From assembly GCA_023213315.1 (NCBI GenBank), contig JAKCPI010027342.1, positions 1-64,000 of the forward strand: DNA of 64,000 nucleotides, read 5' to 3'. This document shows, in pieces, positions 52,857 through 64,000 of the stretch (position 1 is the stretch's first letter; every line of letters starts with the position of its first letter). This stretch comes from Euborellia annulipes (Eukaryota > Arthropoda > Insecta > Dermaptera > Anisolabididae). The notes under the pieces were generated by a model. It saw nothing but the letters and a program-made list of their open reading frames with translations. It had not been told where the DNA came from and searched no databases. A program made the translations under genes and the position numbers.

Positions 52857-53816
52857 CTTAAGTGTTTTTGGCTTATTCTCTTGATTCAAATAAAGCTAGT
52901 GTTTTAATTTCCGGATATTTCTTAAAATATACGATCCATCGGAAGACAGGGCAAAAATTATCAGACTTATCTCGAGTAACTCGTAGCACGTACTAGTGAG
53001 AGTATATTAGAAAATTAATAAATTTTTATTTTGACATCGAAAGTAATTTCTAGGCCTTTAGGAAATTTCAAATTTATAAGCGTTGCGGGATACGTGTTGG
53101 ATGGCCGGTCGTGCTCTATGATATCGGAGTACGACGTTTCCCCTGGGTCCCTTATAAATTTTCTTCGATTTTTGCAAAGCAGCTATATACAAACATCTTT
53201 AGGTCCTATATGGCTAATAGAATTATTTATATTTTCAGTCAATAACTTCAAAATTTACACATCTTCTGGCCCAAAAAAAATGTCGGCATATGAGTATAGA
53301 CTTTAAACGAAACACAAATATCTATTTATTATAATTCAAATTATCCATTTAGTATCCAAATGATTTAAATCAAATTTTCATTGGACTGCCGGGGGTCCAA
53401 ATCCGCAATTCTTGGCTTTAATTGATATTTGTCAACACCTCTAACCTTTCGGCCTCAGAGAGGGTGTCGAAACATTTTATTAATTATTTCTGCCATTAAT
53501 AAGTGTTATTTTTTATCATCTAACATCTAAAAAATTATTTTCAGTCAATAACTTATAAAGATGATTGAGAAATTGATTTAAAAAGAATAAATTATTACAA
53601 AATTTCATGTGCTAGTGGTCAATGGTTCACTTTCCGTTTTAAATGATGAAAATTTTTCTAAATTAGATTTTTTTTAAAATTTCATTAAAGTCTTTTTCGG
53701 CTGACCACTACACCAAGGCCCGAGGACCTAAATTAGATTAAATTACAATTTATATAGAATAATAATAAGGACGTGGTATAAATAAACTCAAATGCCACAA
53801 AAGACAAATAAATAAA
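52857..53816. other. Unique DNA with SINE relicts
   Basis: The stretch 53290-53475 is an old SINE-1-related copy (minus), and 53696-53732 is a SINE-1 head fragment (minus). The stretch 53031-53306 has a 91-codon + frame without recognisable domain. A CTCGTAGCAC patch near 52990 recalls the piggyBac-like element. Confidence 0.4.
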
Positions 53817-54451
53817 AATCTGGTGTGATTGGTCCCACAACACAGCTTTCTCTTACCTTCAGTAATCGAAAGTTGTGTTCCGTGCTTCTCACACCAGATT
53901 TTTTTTGTGTTGAGATATATTTAGTTTCCGTTTATACGTATAATAAAATTCAAGATGTAAAATTAATTTATATACATGGGATTATTTACCATGGCAACCA
54001 TTTCTCCTATCTTTCCTATGAAGTACAAGAGTAAAGTGTGCTTCAAACAATTTTGAGAGGGAAATGAGAATATACATTTTAAAGAACAACTAAAAAATAA
54101 TTGATTTATGAATTTTAATCAAAATCCTTGGAGCAAATTTTGAGAAAATAAAAAAAAATCTGAAAAAGTATATCAGTAAAGTACTAGTACTTTTTGGTCG
54201 ATTTTGTTCAAAAGCTTCGTGTCAACGTCCCAGGAGGGTGCCTAACTTAAATATAAAATTTCAACCTTCTAGCTCTTTTCGTTCTTGAGATATTTTGTTC
54301 ACAGACAGACAGACCATGTCGCGAAAACCACTTTTTTCGATTCAGGGGTCCTCAAAACGTGTATATCCATCAAAATCTTGACATCGAATTTTTGACATGA
54401 ATCCAACACTTTCTCTCTATATATTAACATATATAGAGGTAAGAGAAAGTA
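53817..54451 (-). mobile_element. Two-hairpin element, full-length copy K
   Basis: The B hairpin (53817-53903) through the A hairpin (ends 54451), with a shorter distal body and a minimal GACAGACAGACC microsatellite. Confidence 0.9.
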
Positions 54452-55217
54452 AAAAAACATCAAACAATACATACGTATCAATATCAAACAATGCATGGGT
54501 ATTGCAATCCACTCTTTGAATAGGAAATATGGCATTTAAGACTTTTAAACAATTTTTGAGCTATTGCTAATCCAGTCTCAAACAATAACAAAAAAAACAG
54601 GAAGATAAATGATCACATTTATTGTCAAATTAAGCGAATAATTCAACGAGAATTTATTTCGATTTCTAGGGAATATAATAATTTATTATTTTGACTTTCG
54701 GATAAAAATATTTTCATATTTAACAGACGCACATCTATATATGTTTATTAATATCACCATATTTATTATATACAGTAGATATAAAACTATGAAAAATGAC
54801 AGAAAGAAAAACAATAATTTGCTGCTCTCTATATAAATCCTAGTTTTATCTAGAATAGTGTTTAAAAATAAACTATAAAAATGTTTTTATTAATTTACTT
54901 TGATGAATATCTTACTAATATATTAATTAGAATTAATTTAAATTGCTTTCGTGTCAGGGAAGTGAAATTAAATATTAGGTATATTATTATATTATAGAAA
55001 TAATAAATAGACAATAAGCTAACATAAATTTAAAAAAAAAAAAAAAATCATATTTATGTAGAATTCCATAATTTAATAAAAATAATTTGGGAAGAGAGGA
55101 GGGGGAGGTTTGAACAAAAATAAATGAGACTTTATATCAATCTTATTTATTTTTGTATTGATACATAGGCCTATATAATTATATTTAAAAAAAATCTAGA
55201 TTTTATGACTTTTATGG
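54452..55217. other. Unique AT-rich DNA
   Basis: No gene seen. Confidence 0.5.
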
Positions 55218-55379
55218 ATTATAACTAGGGCTCGGATTTATAGGCACTAAAAATCTTTAAAATAGGCAGGCAACTAAGCACTAAAAATTATTAAAATAGG
55301 CACTTAAAAAGGCATTTATTGTAAAAATAGACACTTAAAAAGGCACTTAAAAGCCATTATTTAGAAAATTTATTGTAAA

Positions 55380-56063
55380 AATCTGGTGTGACTGGCGCAC
55401 AGCACACAACTTTCTCTTACCTTCGGTAAACGAAAGTTGTGTACTGTGCTGTCACACCAGATTTTTCGTGTCGAAATATATTTAGTTCCCGACAGTACGG
55501 TACATTTGAATTCAGATGTAAAATTTATAAGTATGGGAAAATATTTATATTTTGTTACCATGGCAACCATTTCTCCTATCTTTCCTATGAAACACAAGAG
55601 TAAAGTGGTCTTCAGAAGATTTCAATCGCAAAATGAGAATATACATTTTAAAGAGCATCTAAAAAATAATTGATTTTTTGAATTAAAAAAAAAATCGTTG
55701 GAGCAAATTTTGAGAAAATCGAAAAAAACTGAAAAAGTACATCAGTAAAGTACTAGTACTCTTTGGCCGATTTTGATTAAAAGCTTATTTTTCCGGTCCC
55801 GGGGGTGTTTAACTTAAATATAAAATTTCAACCTCGTAGCTCAATTCCTTCATCCTTAAAATTGAACACACACACACCCACCCACCCACACACCCACCCA
55901 CACACCCACCCACAGACAGACCATGTCGCGAAAACCACTTTTTTGGATTCAGGGGACCTCAAAACGTGAAGATCCATCAAAATCTCGACATCGAATTTTT
56001 GACATGAATCCAATACTTTCTCTCTATATATATATTACATATATACATAGGTAAGAGAAAGTA
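55380..56063 (-). mobile_element. Two-hairpin element, full-length copy L (nested)
   Basis: A complete copy inside a hAT-like element. Host sequence on the two sides joins at a TAAAAATAGGCACTTAAAA sub-repeat that also occurs uninterrupted nearby (about 55320-55340), so the insertion point can be placed in the A-tract. The microsatellite is (CACCCACC)n. Confidence 0.93.
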
Positions 56064-56135
56064 AAAATAGGCACTTAAAAGGCATTATTTAAGAAATAAC
56101 ATAAAAAATTTAAAAAATTGAAGTCTTATTTTTGG

Positions 56136-56225
56136 TAATCTGGTGTGACTGGTCGCATAGCACACAATTTTTTCTTAATTTCGGTAATTTAAAGGCGCAT
56201 TCTGTACTTGTTTGCCAGAGTATAA
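56136..56225 (+). repeat. Variant B-type hairpin, copy 1
   Basis: AATCTGGTGTGACTGGTCGC, an AATTTCGGTAATT turn and GTACTTGTTTGCCAG form a changed B hairpin. It recurs inverted at 61083-61168. Confidence 0.7.
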
Positions 56226-56631
56226 ATACAAATCAAATTTTTAAGTACTAATTTTACATAAAAAATAATTTTTTTTTTTCGAAAAAAAGTATTTTTTTTT
56301 AAATCTCGGGGAGGAGGGGGGGTAATTACCCCCTTTACCCCCCTCTTGAAATATTTTCTTGATAATTCGAAAAATTTTAAATTTAGGCTATGTATAGCTC
56401 GTAAAAAATTGAAATTGGCTATTTGAACTTAAAATAGGCACTAAAAAAGGCATTTATAGATGAAATAGGCACTAAAACCCAAAATCGGCCAAAATAGGCA
56501 TTATAGGCACTAACAAATGCCTCTTATTTTATTCAGAATTTCATGAAACGTATACATATCATATTGGCCTAAATTTTAAGCCATAAATTAAAAAAAGGCA
56601 AATAGGGCGAAATCCGAGCCCTAATTATAAC

Positions 56632-57364
56632 AAAATCTTTTTCTTATTAAAATAACGCCGAGATAGCCAAACAACTGCCCTTTGTATACCTTCGAACGAA
56701 AAAAAATTCCGAAAAAAAATTTACCCTAAATTCCGAGGCACTTCTAAATATCCTGATGAGCAAATAATAAAAAACATTTACCTCTAGCATAATATTTTAT
56801 AATTACTTTTTATTTATAAGTATGTAGTTTAAAATTAAGTTCTTTATGCGGATATATTTAGAAACAGATGAAATGTAATAATGGCATGGCCAAGTAGCGG
56901 GCCCAATAAAATAAAAAAAAGACGTTACTGAGAATAGGGGACTTGCATTGATTAGATTAAACGAGAGTCTGATTGAAAATAAAAATAAGCTAGCATGCTA
57001 GTTAGAAATTCATTTTCATGAGACGTTAGAGATAAAGAATAAATTGAGTGTGGATATGAGTCTTTGAAAAAAATAAAAAGCGTCGAGCCAAATCTAATTA
57101 TTTGATAAATGTTATCGATATTTAAATTAATTAGTATTCACAGGTTCTTGGCTTTTTCGTTATCTGAGACTGACAATCCATATTCATTTAAATTTATTTA
57201 TTACTCCCTCGATATTTTGAGTCAAATTTTTCGAATTAACATTTTGAAACTTATTTGTCACGGATGCTACATTTCTTAAAATATTCTTTCTTAAAATATT
57301 AAGAAGGGAGTAGTTGTCAAGCTAATATTAATCTCTGAAAAATATTTAAACAATCAAATTATCA
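56632..57364. other. Unique AT-rich DNA
   Basis: No gene seen. Confidence 0.5.
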
Positions 57365-57369
57365 GTACA

Positions 57370-57490
57370 GTCGACGCCACAAGTGCATGATGTGCTCGAA
57401 AATGGAGCCTTGAACTTCTAAGACTTCCGGCGACTAAGCATTTTGGTTGCCTAAGCTCAAGGCTCATCAGGTACTTGTGGCACCGACTGC
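57370..57490. mobile_element. MITE with CACAAGTG ends, copy 3
   Basis: The inverted ends CAGTCGACGCCACAAGTGC and CAGTCGGTGCCACAAGTAC extend over GGAGCCTTGA/CTCAAGGCTC to a ~20-bp loop. TA precedes the left end only. Confidence 0.7.
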
Positions 57491-57558
57491 GCCAATTTTC
57501 AGTTGAAAAATATTCAGATTTAGCAGCTAATTTGGGATGAAGGAAGTATAATTTAAAT

Positions 57559-58469
57559 CAGCGTTTTCCAAACTGTGAGGCGCGCCTCCCTAAGGATGCG
57601 CGGATTAGTCTTAGGGGAGGCGCGAATATTAAATAGATAAAATAATAAATAATATAATAGTTTGTATTAATACAATTTTTACTTTCTCTTACCTCTATAT
57701 ATATGTTAATATATATATAGAGAGAAAGTATTGGTTTCATGTCAAAAATTCGATGTCGAGATTTTGATGGATCTTCACGTTTTGAGGTCCCCTGAATCCA
57801 AAAAAGTGGTTTTCGCGACATGGTCTGTCTGTCTGTCTGTCTGTGTGTCTGTGAACAAAATATCTCAAGAACGAAAAGAGCTAGGAGGTTGAAATTTTAT
57901 ATTTAAGTTAGGCACCCCCATGGGACCTGACACGAAGCTTTTGAACAAAATCGACCAAAGAGTACTAGTACTTTACTGATGCACTTTTTCAGTTTTTTTC
58001 GATTTTCTCTAAATTTGCTCCAACGATTTGTTTTTAAATTCAAAAATCAATTATTTTTTAGATTCTCAATAAAATGTATATTCTCATTTTGTCATTGAAA
58101 TCTTCTGAAGACCACTTTACTCTTGTACTCCATAGAAAAGATAGGAGAAATGGTTGCCATGGTAACAAAATATAAATATTTTGTCATACTTATAAATTTT
58201 ACATCTTGAAAATCGAATGTACCGTACTGTCGGGAACTAAACACATGTCGACACAAAAAATCTGGTGTGACAAGCACAGTACACAACTTTCGATTACCGA
58301 AGGTAAGAGAAAGTTGTGTGCTCTGCTCCAGTCACACCAGATTTTTTTCAATAAAAACTTTTGTATTTGTATTATTTAATAAAGTGTGTGTGTGGGGGGG
58401 GGGGGGAGGCGTTATACGATTAAATATTTTTTAGGGAGGCGCGATAACAATAAAGTTTGGAAACCACTG
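57559..58469. mobile_element. hAT-like MITE of the GAGGCGCGCC family, copy 3, with nested copy
   Basis: Ends CAGCGTTTTCCAAACTG and CAGTGGTTTCCAAACTT. Exact 8-bp duplication ATTTAAAT (57551-57558 and 58470-58477). A two-hairpin element splits it, leaving about 245 bp of host element, close to the size of copy 2. Confidence 0.92.
57680..58344 (+). mobile_element. Two-hairpin element, full-length copy N (nested)
   Basis: A hairpin at the left, B hairpin at the right, inserted at the T-tract of TTTTTGCAATAAAA-like sequence in the host hAT-like element. Both junctions are in T-runs. Some bases left of the junction differ from other host copies. Confidence 0.92.
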
Positions 58470-58477
58470 ATTTAAAT

Positions 58478-59950
58478 TAATTATATACCTATCTTTTTAA
58501 ACGAGAATAAAAAAAAAGACTTTCTTTAGCTTTATCATGTTTTTTTAAAACTGCGATTATCGTATATTGATTAAACTCCTTTCCTGCTTTGATTTTTTAT
58601 TTAATTTTCATTTATAACAATAAGAGTCGTTAGGTCTTTAAATTCCTTACCCAAAAGTCTTGTACACCCTCTCTAATTTTTAATGAATTCAATTCCCTTT
58701 ACTAATTTTTTAATGAGATCAGCATGCCAAAGGCCTTGGACCCCTGAATTAATGCATTTTTTCGCAGGCAGAAACTGAATATTCTTTCGCATTAAGTTAA
58801 TTAGAGACACTCAAGGGAGCTTCGCGTGTGATTAATTTTTCAAACCACTCTATTAAGCTTGTCTAATAAAAATTTAAAATAAAATTTATATACCTATCAT
58901 AATAATTCTTTACTAATTAAAACGTAATATTCGTGCGCACAAGTGGCCGGCGTGCGTATTAAGTTTTTTATCTATATTAAAAAAAAATAAATAAATAAAA
59001 TTTTTCTCCCATATTTGTCAATTGAAATTTTTCTAACCCATTTTCTTTGTTTCTATCTTGGCTGCTTATTTTTTTCCACTGCCAATCTCATATCAAAAGG
59101 ACTAACGAGAATTATTAAAACATGTTTCTCTCATCCCTAATCGTTTCTTAATTGTAAATCAGAACATTGTTCAGTTGTAATGGTAAAGGCTAAATAAAAC
59201 CCCCGAGGGTTCGTGACTTGTGACCATTAAGACTCGTCGCCTACGCCTATTCTCAAGTATTACACATGCACTGAGATATTATTATATTATAGTGCATGAA
59301 ATAACTGAGTTTGATATCAGGTTTCTTAAATAATAATTCCAATAGATTATATATCAATTGGGATAAAAATAAAAAATAAAACGAGATATATTGTGCGTTC
59401 AAAAAGAAATTTGTGCTTCTTTGATAGAAACAAAAGACTATGATTAATGAATTTTTTTTAATCTCTAAATTTTATCGCTCAGAATGAGAAGCGAATCATT
59501 ATCATTAATAATAACTTTAATTTTAGGTAAATTTCATTTATAATAATAGTATCCTTTTTAAATTTTTAAATATCTCTAAATTAAAATTTAGTTTTGAATA
59601 ATAAATAATTATTCATGGCATTTATTAATATTAAATACAATTACTAAAAATAGTATTAATTCAAATTAATTACTGATAAGCGTACGTAATTTAATTTCAA
59701 CTCTGGTGAATTATTTATTTTATGTGCTATTATTATGGTTTATTTATTTTTAATAAATGAATATGACTGTATGATTGGTTTCAAAGTGAATTGTAATAAT
59801 ATATTGATAGATGCATTTTAAACTACGAAGAAAATATAAAAGTTACACACTTAGGAGATAGTAAAACAGTTACATTTTCGGGAGACAGTCGCACGCACCC
59901 TTTCCCAGGATTATTGTCAACAAATCATTTATTTATTTAAAAGAAATGTA
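58478..59950. other. Unique AT-rich DNA
   Basis: No family repeat or gene. GTTCGTGACTTGTGACC near 59210 faintly recalls the 7958 hammerhead stem II. Confidence 0.45.
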
Positions 59951-59952
59951 AA

Positions 59953-60018
59953 AATCTGGTGTGGTATCCTCACAACTTTCTTCTCGGTAATCGTGTTATG
60001 TCACGCCAGATTTTTTGT
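59953..60018 (-). repeat. Solo decayed B hairpin
   Basis: AATCTGGTGTGG..CACAACTTTC..CTCGGTAATCG..CACGCCAGATT: the B hairpin alone, with deletions and no body. Confidence 0.7.
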
Positions 60019-60389
60019 GATGTTTTTTTTTTTAGATTTTGATTAAAATTCCGGCGGTCAGAAACAAAGAAGTGTTTAGTGACAAAAACATATTTTTGAA
60101 AAAATAGGCCTTAAATTTTAGATCAAATTTAAAATTTTGATGAACCATATTATTTATTTATTTATTTATTCGTTTAAGTACAATATTAATTAAATAGAAT
60201 GTACATACGAAGGTTCCGAGATTAATAACAAGTTATACAGTAACACCAATACGTATAAATAAGCATAGTAGTACTATTACCCCCCCCCCCATAGTAGTAC
60301 TATTACCCCCCCCCGAGATTCGAAAAAATACCTTTTTTTCGCAAAAAAAATTTATTTTTAATGTAAAATTTTAAAAATTAATACTTAAA
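60019..60389. other. AT-rich spacer
   Basis: Contains an exact tandem duplication of CATAGTAGTACTATTACC plus a C-run (60264-60314). No gene. Confidence 0.5.
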
Positions 60390-61060
60390 AATCTGGTGTG
60401 ACTGGCGCACAGCACACAACTTTCTCTTACCTTCGGTAATCGAAAGTTGTGTTTTTACTGTGCTTGTCACACCAGATTTTTTGTGTCTACATGTGTTTAG
60501 TTCCCGACAGTACGGTACATTCGATTTTCAAGGTGTAAAATTTATAAGTATGGCAAAATGTTTATATTTTGTTACCATGGCAACCATTTCTCCTATCTTT
60601 TCTATGGAATACATGAGTAAAGTAGTCTTCAGAAGATTTCAATCACAAAATGAGAATATACATTTTAAAGAGCAACTAAAAAAATAGTTGATATATGAAT
60701 TTAAAAAAAAATCGTTGGAGCAAATTTTGAGAAAATCGAAACAAACTGAAAAAGTGCATCAGTAAAGTACTAGTACTCTTTGGGCGATTTTGTCCAAAAG
60801 CTTCGTGTCACGTCCCATGGGGGTGCCTAACTTAAATATAAAATTTCAACTTCCTAGCTCTTTTCGTTCTTGAGATATTTTGTTCACAGGACACACAGAC
60901 ACACAGACAGACCATGTCGCGAAAACCACTTTTTTTGGATTCAGGGGACCTCAAAACGTGAAGATCTATCAAAATCTCGACATCGAATTTTTTTTGACAT
61001 GAATCCAATACTTTCTCTCTATATATATATATTACATATATACATAGGTAAGAGAAAGTA
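60390..61060 (-). mobile_element. Two-hairpin element, full-length copy M
   Basis: B hairpin first (60390-60478) and A hairpin last (ends 61060). The 136-codon minus-strand frame overlapping it is a repeat translation. Confidence 0.92.
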
Positions 61061-61082
61061 AAAATTTGATGTATATTTATAT

Positions 61083-61168
61083 TCTGGCAAACAAGTACAG
61101 AATGCGCTTTTAAATTACCGAAATTAAAAAAAAATAGTGTGCTGTGCGACGAGTCACACCATATTACC
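61083..61168 (-). repeat. Variant B-type hairpin, copy 2
   Basis: Reverse complement of the variant at 56136-56225, located 23 bp beyond the A hairpin of copy M. In both places the variant lies just outside the A hairpin of a full copy. Confidence 0.7.
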
Positions 61169-61359
61169 CCCCACGAGAAACACCTCTGGATCCGCCCTTG
61201 CAAATAATAAGCTGCAAGAAATAACAAGGGTAAATAAATCACAAAATAATATGATGAACCCTATTAATTTTATTCCATTCAAGTGTTTAAATGTATATGA
61301 ATACGATTGACAATATCAATGAAAAATTTTAAAAAGGGATAAAAAAATTATAATTAAAA

Positions 61360-61436
61360 AATCTGGTGTGATGGTTGCACAGCACACAACTTTCTCTTAC
61401 CTTCGGTAATCGAAAGTTGTGTTCTGTGCTTGAGAA
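61360..61436 (-). repeat. Solo B hairpin
   Basis: A well-preserved B-hairpin 5' strand and inner stem (AATCTGGTGTGATGG, CAACTTTCTCTTACC, TTCGGTAATCGAAAGTTG) that breaks off at TTCTGTGCTTGAG without the closing outer strand. Confidence 0.8.
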
Positions 61437-62225
61437 GTTACTTCTTTTTACTATCTCGATCTATTATGTGTGATGATTGTCTCCAGCCCTGAACCAGCGG
61501 GCATGGCAAGAAGAATAACGATAGCAACAAATATCAATTTTGATAATCTATAACCCAAGGAGAGTAGATTCGGATCCCAATAAGTCCGATGAAAATTTAT
61601 TTAAATTATTTAGATACCAAACAAATTTCATAATTAATATTTAAGTATCGTTTAAAGTTTAAATAGAAAATTGCTTCTTTTTTTTTTTTCTTTAACAAAA
61701 TGTCTATAGTCAAAAAAACTAAAAAAAAAAAAAAAAAATTGTGTATTAATGAGTATTTAAGGGAACATAAATAAAATTGTTATACCTATCAAATCATAAG
61801 ATCTTGAATTTATTATAATTTTCTTCAAAATAATGATAAAAATATAGAAGAATAATAAATAAGTAAAAAGGAAACAGAATAAAGAGACGTTGAAAGAAAA
61901 TAAAACGAAGAGGGGCGTATCAAAGATCTAGCATGGAATCACGCTAAAAGCTAAATATCTATAAAATGGCTCAAATCAACGCTAACGATTGATCCATTAC
62001 GAAAATCTGATGTGGCCAGCATTTTATTTTATTAAAATATAGTATCTACATTTTAACTCTTCTTCAAAACTGGAAAATTAACAATTAAACATTTCTCAAT
62101 TACAGTCTTGACATGAAAATTCGTTCCAATCGTTTATATAAGAAGACTAGTTTTTTAGATCTCACTGTACGTAGTACTAAGGGGGGACGTGCAGGGTCGG
62201 CATTATACTGTCCTAAGACGGGGTC
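61437..62225. other. Unique DNA with old SINE relict
   Basis: The stretch 61520-61690 is an old + strand SINE-1-like copy (GGATCCCAATAAGTCCGATG). A-tracts lie near 61724. ATCTCACTGTACG near 62159 resembles a mariner-like MITE end. No gene. Confidence 0.45.
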
Positions 62226-62390
62226 CGAAAATTTAATTTTTAAAAAGAGACGAGACCGCGAGAGAGAAAAGAAAGAAGCCCGTTAAACGGCTTGAAAGAG
62301 TCACAAAGAAAGAAAAAGAACTAGCAGTCTTAGCTCGAAGAGCTCATGGTCATCATTCACATCATATTCACAAAATGCCACTAACTAAAC
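62226..62390 (+). repeat. Diverged relative of the 27177-type interior module
   Basis: GAACTAGCAGTCTTAGCTCG, AGAGCTCATGGTCATCATTCAC parallels GAACTGAAGG...CAGCTCGTGGTCGCCATCCACG in the 48238 fragment. No terminal repeats are kept. Confidence 0.45.
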
Positions 62391-63099
62391 AACGAATAAG
62401 TAACAAAGAAATGAAAATTATTTTTTGTAAAAAGATTTATAAGATGATTGTCCACTTCGCCGATCTCTAATTTGACCTAGTTCTACTCTAAAACACCATG
62501 AAAAGAAGAAATTTCTTAAAAAAAAAAAAAAAAACATTTTCGATAGTAATGATAATAAAAAAAAAAAAGTAAAAAACCGCCTGACGTGGCGATCAAAATA
62601 TTTAATGCCTGTAGAGACCTTTTAGCCTGAAATTAATTAAAAACTTGGTTGAAGGGGGCGTTTGATGGCCCCATCACTCAGGATGGCTGCCCTCTAATCA
62701 CGAGGTTATTTCCACACCTATAAAAGTCATCAACCAACACAAAACGACACTCTTGAAATATATAAAATTTTATTTATTGTAATATTAAACCATCGTTCAA
62801 GATACAAGAAGAGAAATTAACTTTATAATAATAATAAGGGATAATAATAAAAAATAATAATAATAATAAATAAAGAATCTTTGCACCCCCACTGTAATGA
62901 AAAATTGTGACCATTTTATTAATAAGTGGGATATAATAATCTAGAAAAATATTTAGGGAGGGACTATGCATGATCCTTGAGGTAATTTTCACTCCCAAAC
63001 GTATAAAATTTAAAAAATATAAAATATTTCGTTTAGAAAACCAAAGTATCTGATACTTTTAATTGAGTGAGTCAAAAAGTATGCCCAAAAATCAAGTAA
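62391..63099. other. Unique AT-rich DNA
   Basis: Contains A-tracts and (AAT)n near 62825-62870. A GC-richer patch lies at 62575-62720. No gene. Confidence 0.45.
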
Positions 63100-63650
63100 T
63101 TCAAAAATTTGCCCAGAGATGTCAGAATAGTAGCTAATAATATTTAATGCATTTGGTTGATTTTCATTGATCTTTTAACAATAAATACTTTATAAATGTT
63201 ATTATATATTATGTATCTTTTATAAAAGCATAAAAATACATAAATATAGGCCAGATATAGGCTAATACTATATCGTCGGTTAGACTAACTTGCCATCTAT
63301 TGCAAGAATGCTGAACTAATTTACAGTTGGTTTTTAAATAAATCATCTAAGCTTATTTTAAAAATTTCTTAATTAATATGTGATTAATAATAACAATAAA
63401 TTCATTTTTAAATTAAAAAGAAAAAAATTAAAGATTATTGGGACAGATTGTATTTGCTTGATAACAAAAAAATTAATTACGATACTTTTTTAATAAGTCA
63501 TTTAAAAAATTATAGCTCGATGTCCCAATAATCTCTTATGGATTTTATTCATTTAAAAAAAAACCGCAGTGAAAAATTCCCTATAATTGTTTAGTTTTTT
63601 TTTTTAAGACGTCGCTCCTGAACCCTCTTAAATCCATTAATTTTAAATAG
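63100..63650 (+). repeat. Interspersed repeat R3, copy 3
   Basis: The longest R3 copy with copy 1: AAAAATTTGCCCAGAG, GGTTGATTTTCATTGATC, GGCCAGATATAGGCTAATA, TTTGCTTGATAACAAAAA and CCCAATAATCTCTTATG, then a GACGTCGC..CCCTC block. Confidence 0.75.
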
Positions 63651-64000
63651 TATAGAAGATAGTCTCTATGTCTTTTTACTCATATTTATTTAAATCATTT
63701 GATAATTAATTAAATAAATTTCATAAAAGAAAATAGTGAACCACTGAGATTTTTTTTAATAATAGACAAAAAAGAAGTTGCTTTTTTATTATCTATAGGC
63801 ACGATTTAGTCTATTTCCGTTTAAATTAATAGGCCTAAATCAAAATGGCGGTTTTGTTATTTTAGTTTTAATGTCTATTTTATTTTGTATCAATTGATTA
63901 AAAGTGCAATGTTATCTAAATAGAATTGCAAAAAAAAAAATTCAATCGACTAAATGAATGCCTTTTAATAAAAGCTGCTTTCTTCCTTATCTCAATCTTA
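63651..64000. other. AT-rich DNA at window end
   Basis: No repeat or gene recognised. Confidence 0.5.

Larger units (their letters stand above)
55226..56623. mobile_element. hAT-like element, TSD ATTATAAC, with nested copy L
   Basis: Terminal repeats TAGGGCTCGGATTT are perfect for 14 bp. Exact 8-bp duplication ATTATAAC (55218-55225 and 56624-56631). The interior carries many TAGGCACTTAAAAAGGCA-type sub-repeats. Without the nested two-hairpin copy it is about 715 bp. No transposase. Confidence 0.9.

Noticed and set aside
53031..53306. 91-codon + frame
   Set aside because: No domain. It contains a run of decayed SINE sequence just downstream and no splice or promoter support.
60832..61242. 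136-codon minus-strand frame
   Set aside because: It spans the A half of copy M, its microsatellite and flanking sequence. There is no domain and the frame is broken in every other copy.

Overview
The window looks like intergenic or intronic DNA from an invertebrate animal, most probably an arthropod. It is strongly AT-rich and full of poly-A/poly-T, (CT)n, (TA)n and (CA)n tracts. I could not support a single intact protein-coding gene. Almost every open frame of 60-136 codons is either a translation of a repeat copy or low-complexity sequence. The arthropod guess rests on repeat style: tRNA-derived SINEs (one with a CCTAA-rich 3' end of a kind I associate with arthropods), many short hAT-like elements and a CR1/Jockey-like LINE remnant. 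No species is named.

Layout. (1) Positions 451-5724 form a composite foldback-like element. It has inverted ends made of ~118-bp tandem units, an older unique inverted arm, a perfectly symmetric 567-bp-arm palindrome (2007-3154), a 99-bp x 6 satellite (3935-4522) and a second internal inverted repeat (4643-4917). (2) Positions 5726-9360 are a pile-up: two copies of a two-hairpin element, an 848-bp tRNA-headed retroposon split by a SINE, four SINE copies and a hammerhead ribozyme-like hairpin. (3) Positions 9361-32000 are mostly unique AT-rich DNA with scattered SINEs, hAT-like MITEs having exact 8-bp target duplications, TA-flanked MITEs and hammerhead-bearing inverted repeats. (4) Positions 32000-46700 hold nested insertions: a piggyBac-like element and an inverted-repeat element in one two-hairpin copy, and a hAT-like element in another. 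(5) Positions 46700-64000 hold a LINE reverse-transcriptase remnant, more SINEs, hAT-like elements carrying nested two-hairpin copies, and unique DNA.

The most abundant family is a ~660-690-bp 'two-hairpin' element with at least 18 full, partial or solo copies. It has a different imperfect palindrome at each end rather than classical terminal inverted repeats. Two copies nested in hAT-like elements place its insertion at A/T tracts with no clear duplication beyond the tract itself. Several independent inverted-repeat elements carry sequences matching the hammerhead ribozyme core (CTGANGA, stem II, GAAAC, cleavage triplet) with pairing flanks. Hammerheads are known from Penelope-like retroelements and retrozymes. 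These two systems, plus the palindrome, are the main leads. A possible 56-nt exon (43277-43332) and a few GC-richer unique islands are the only hints of host gene or regulatory sequence.
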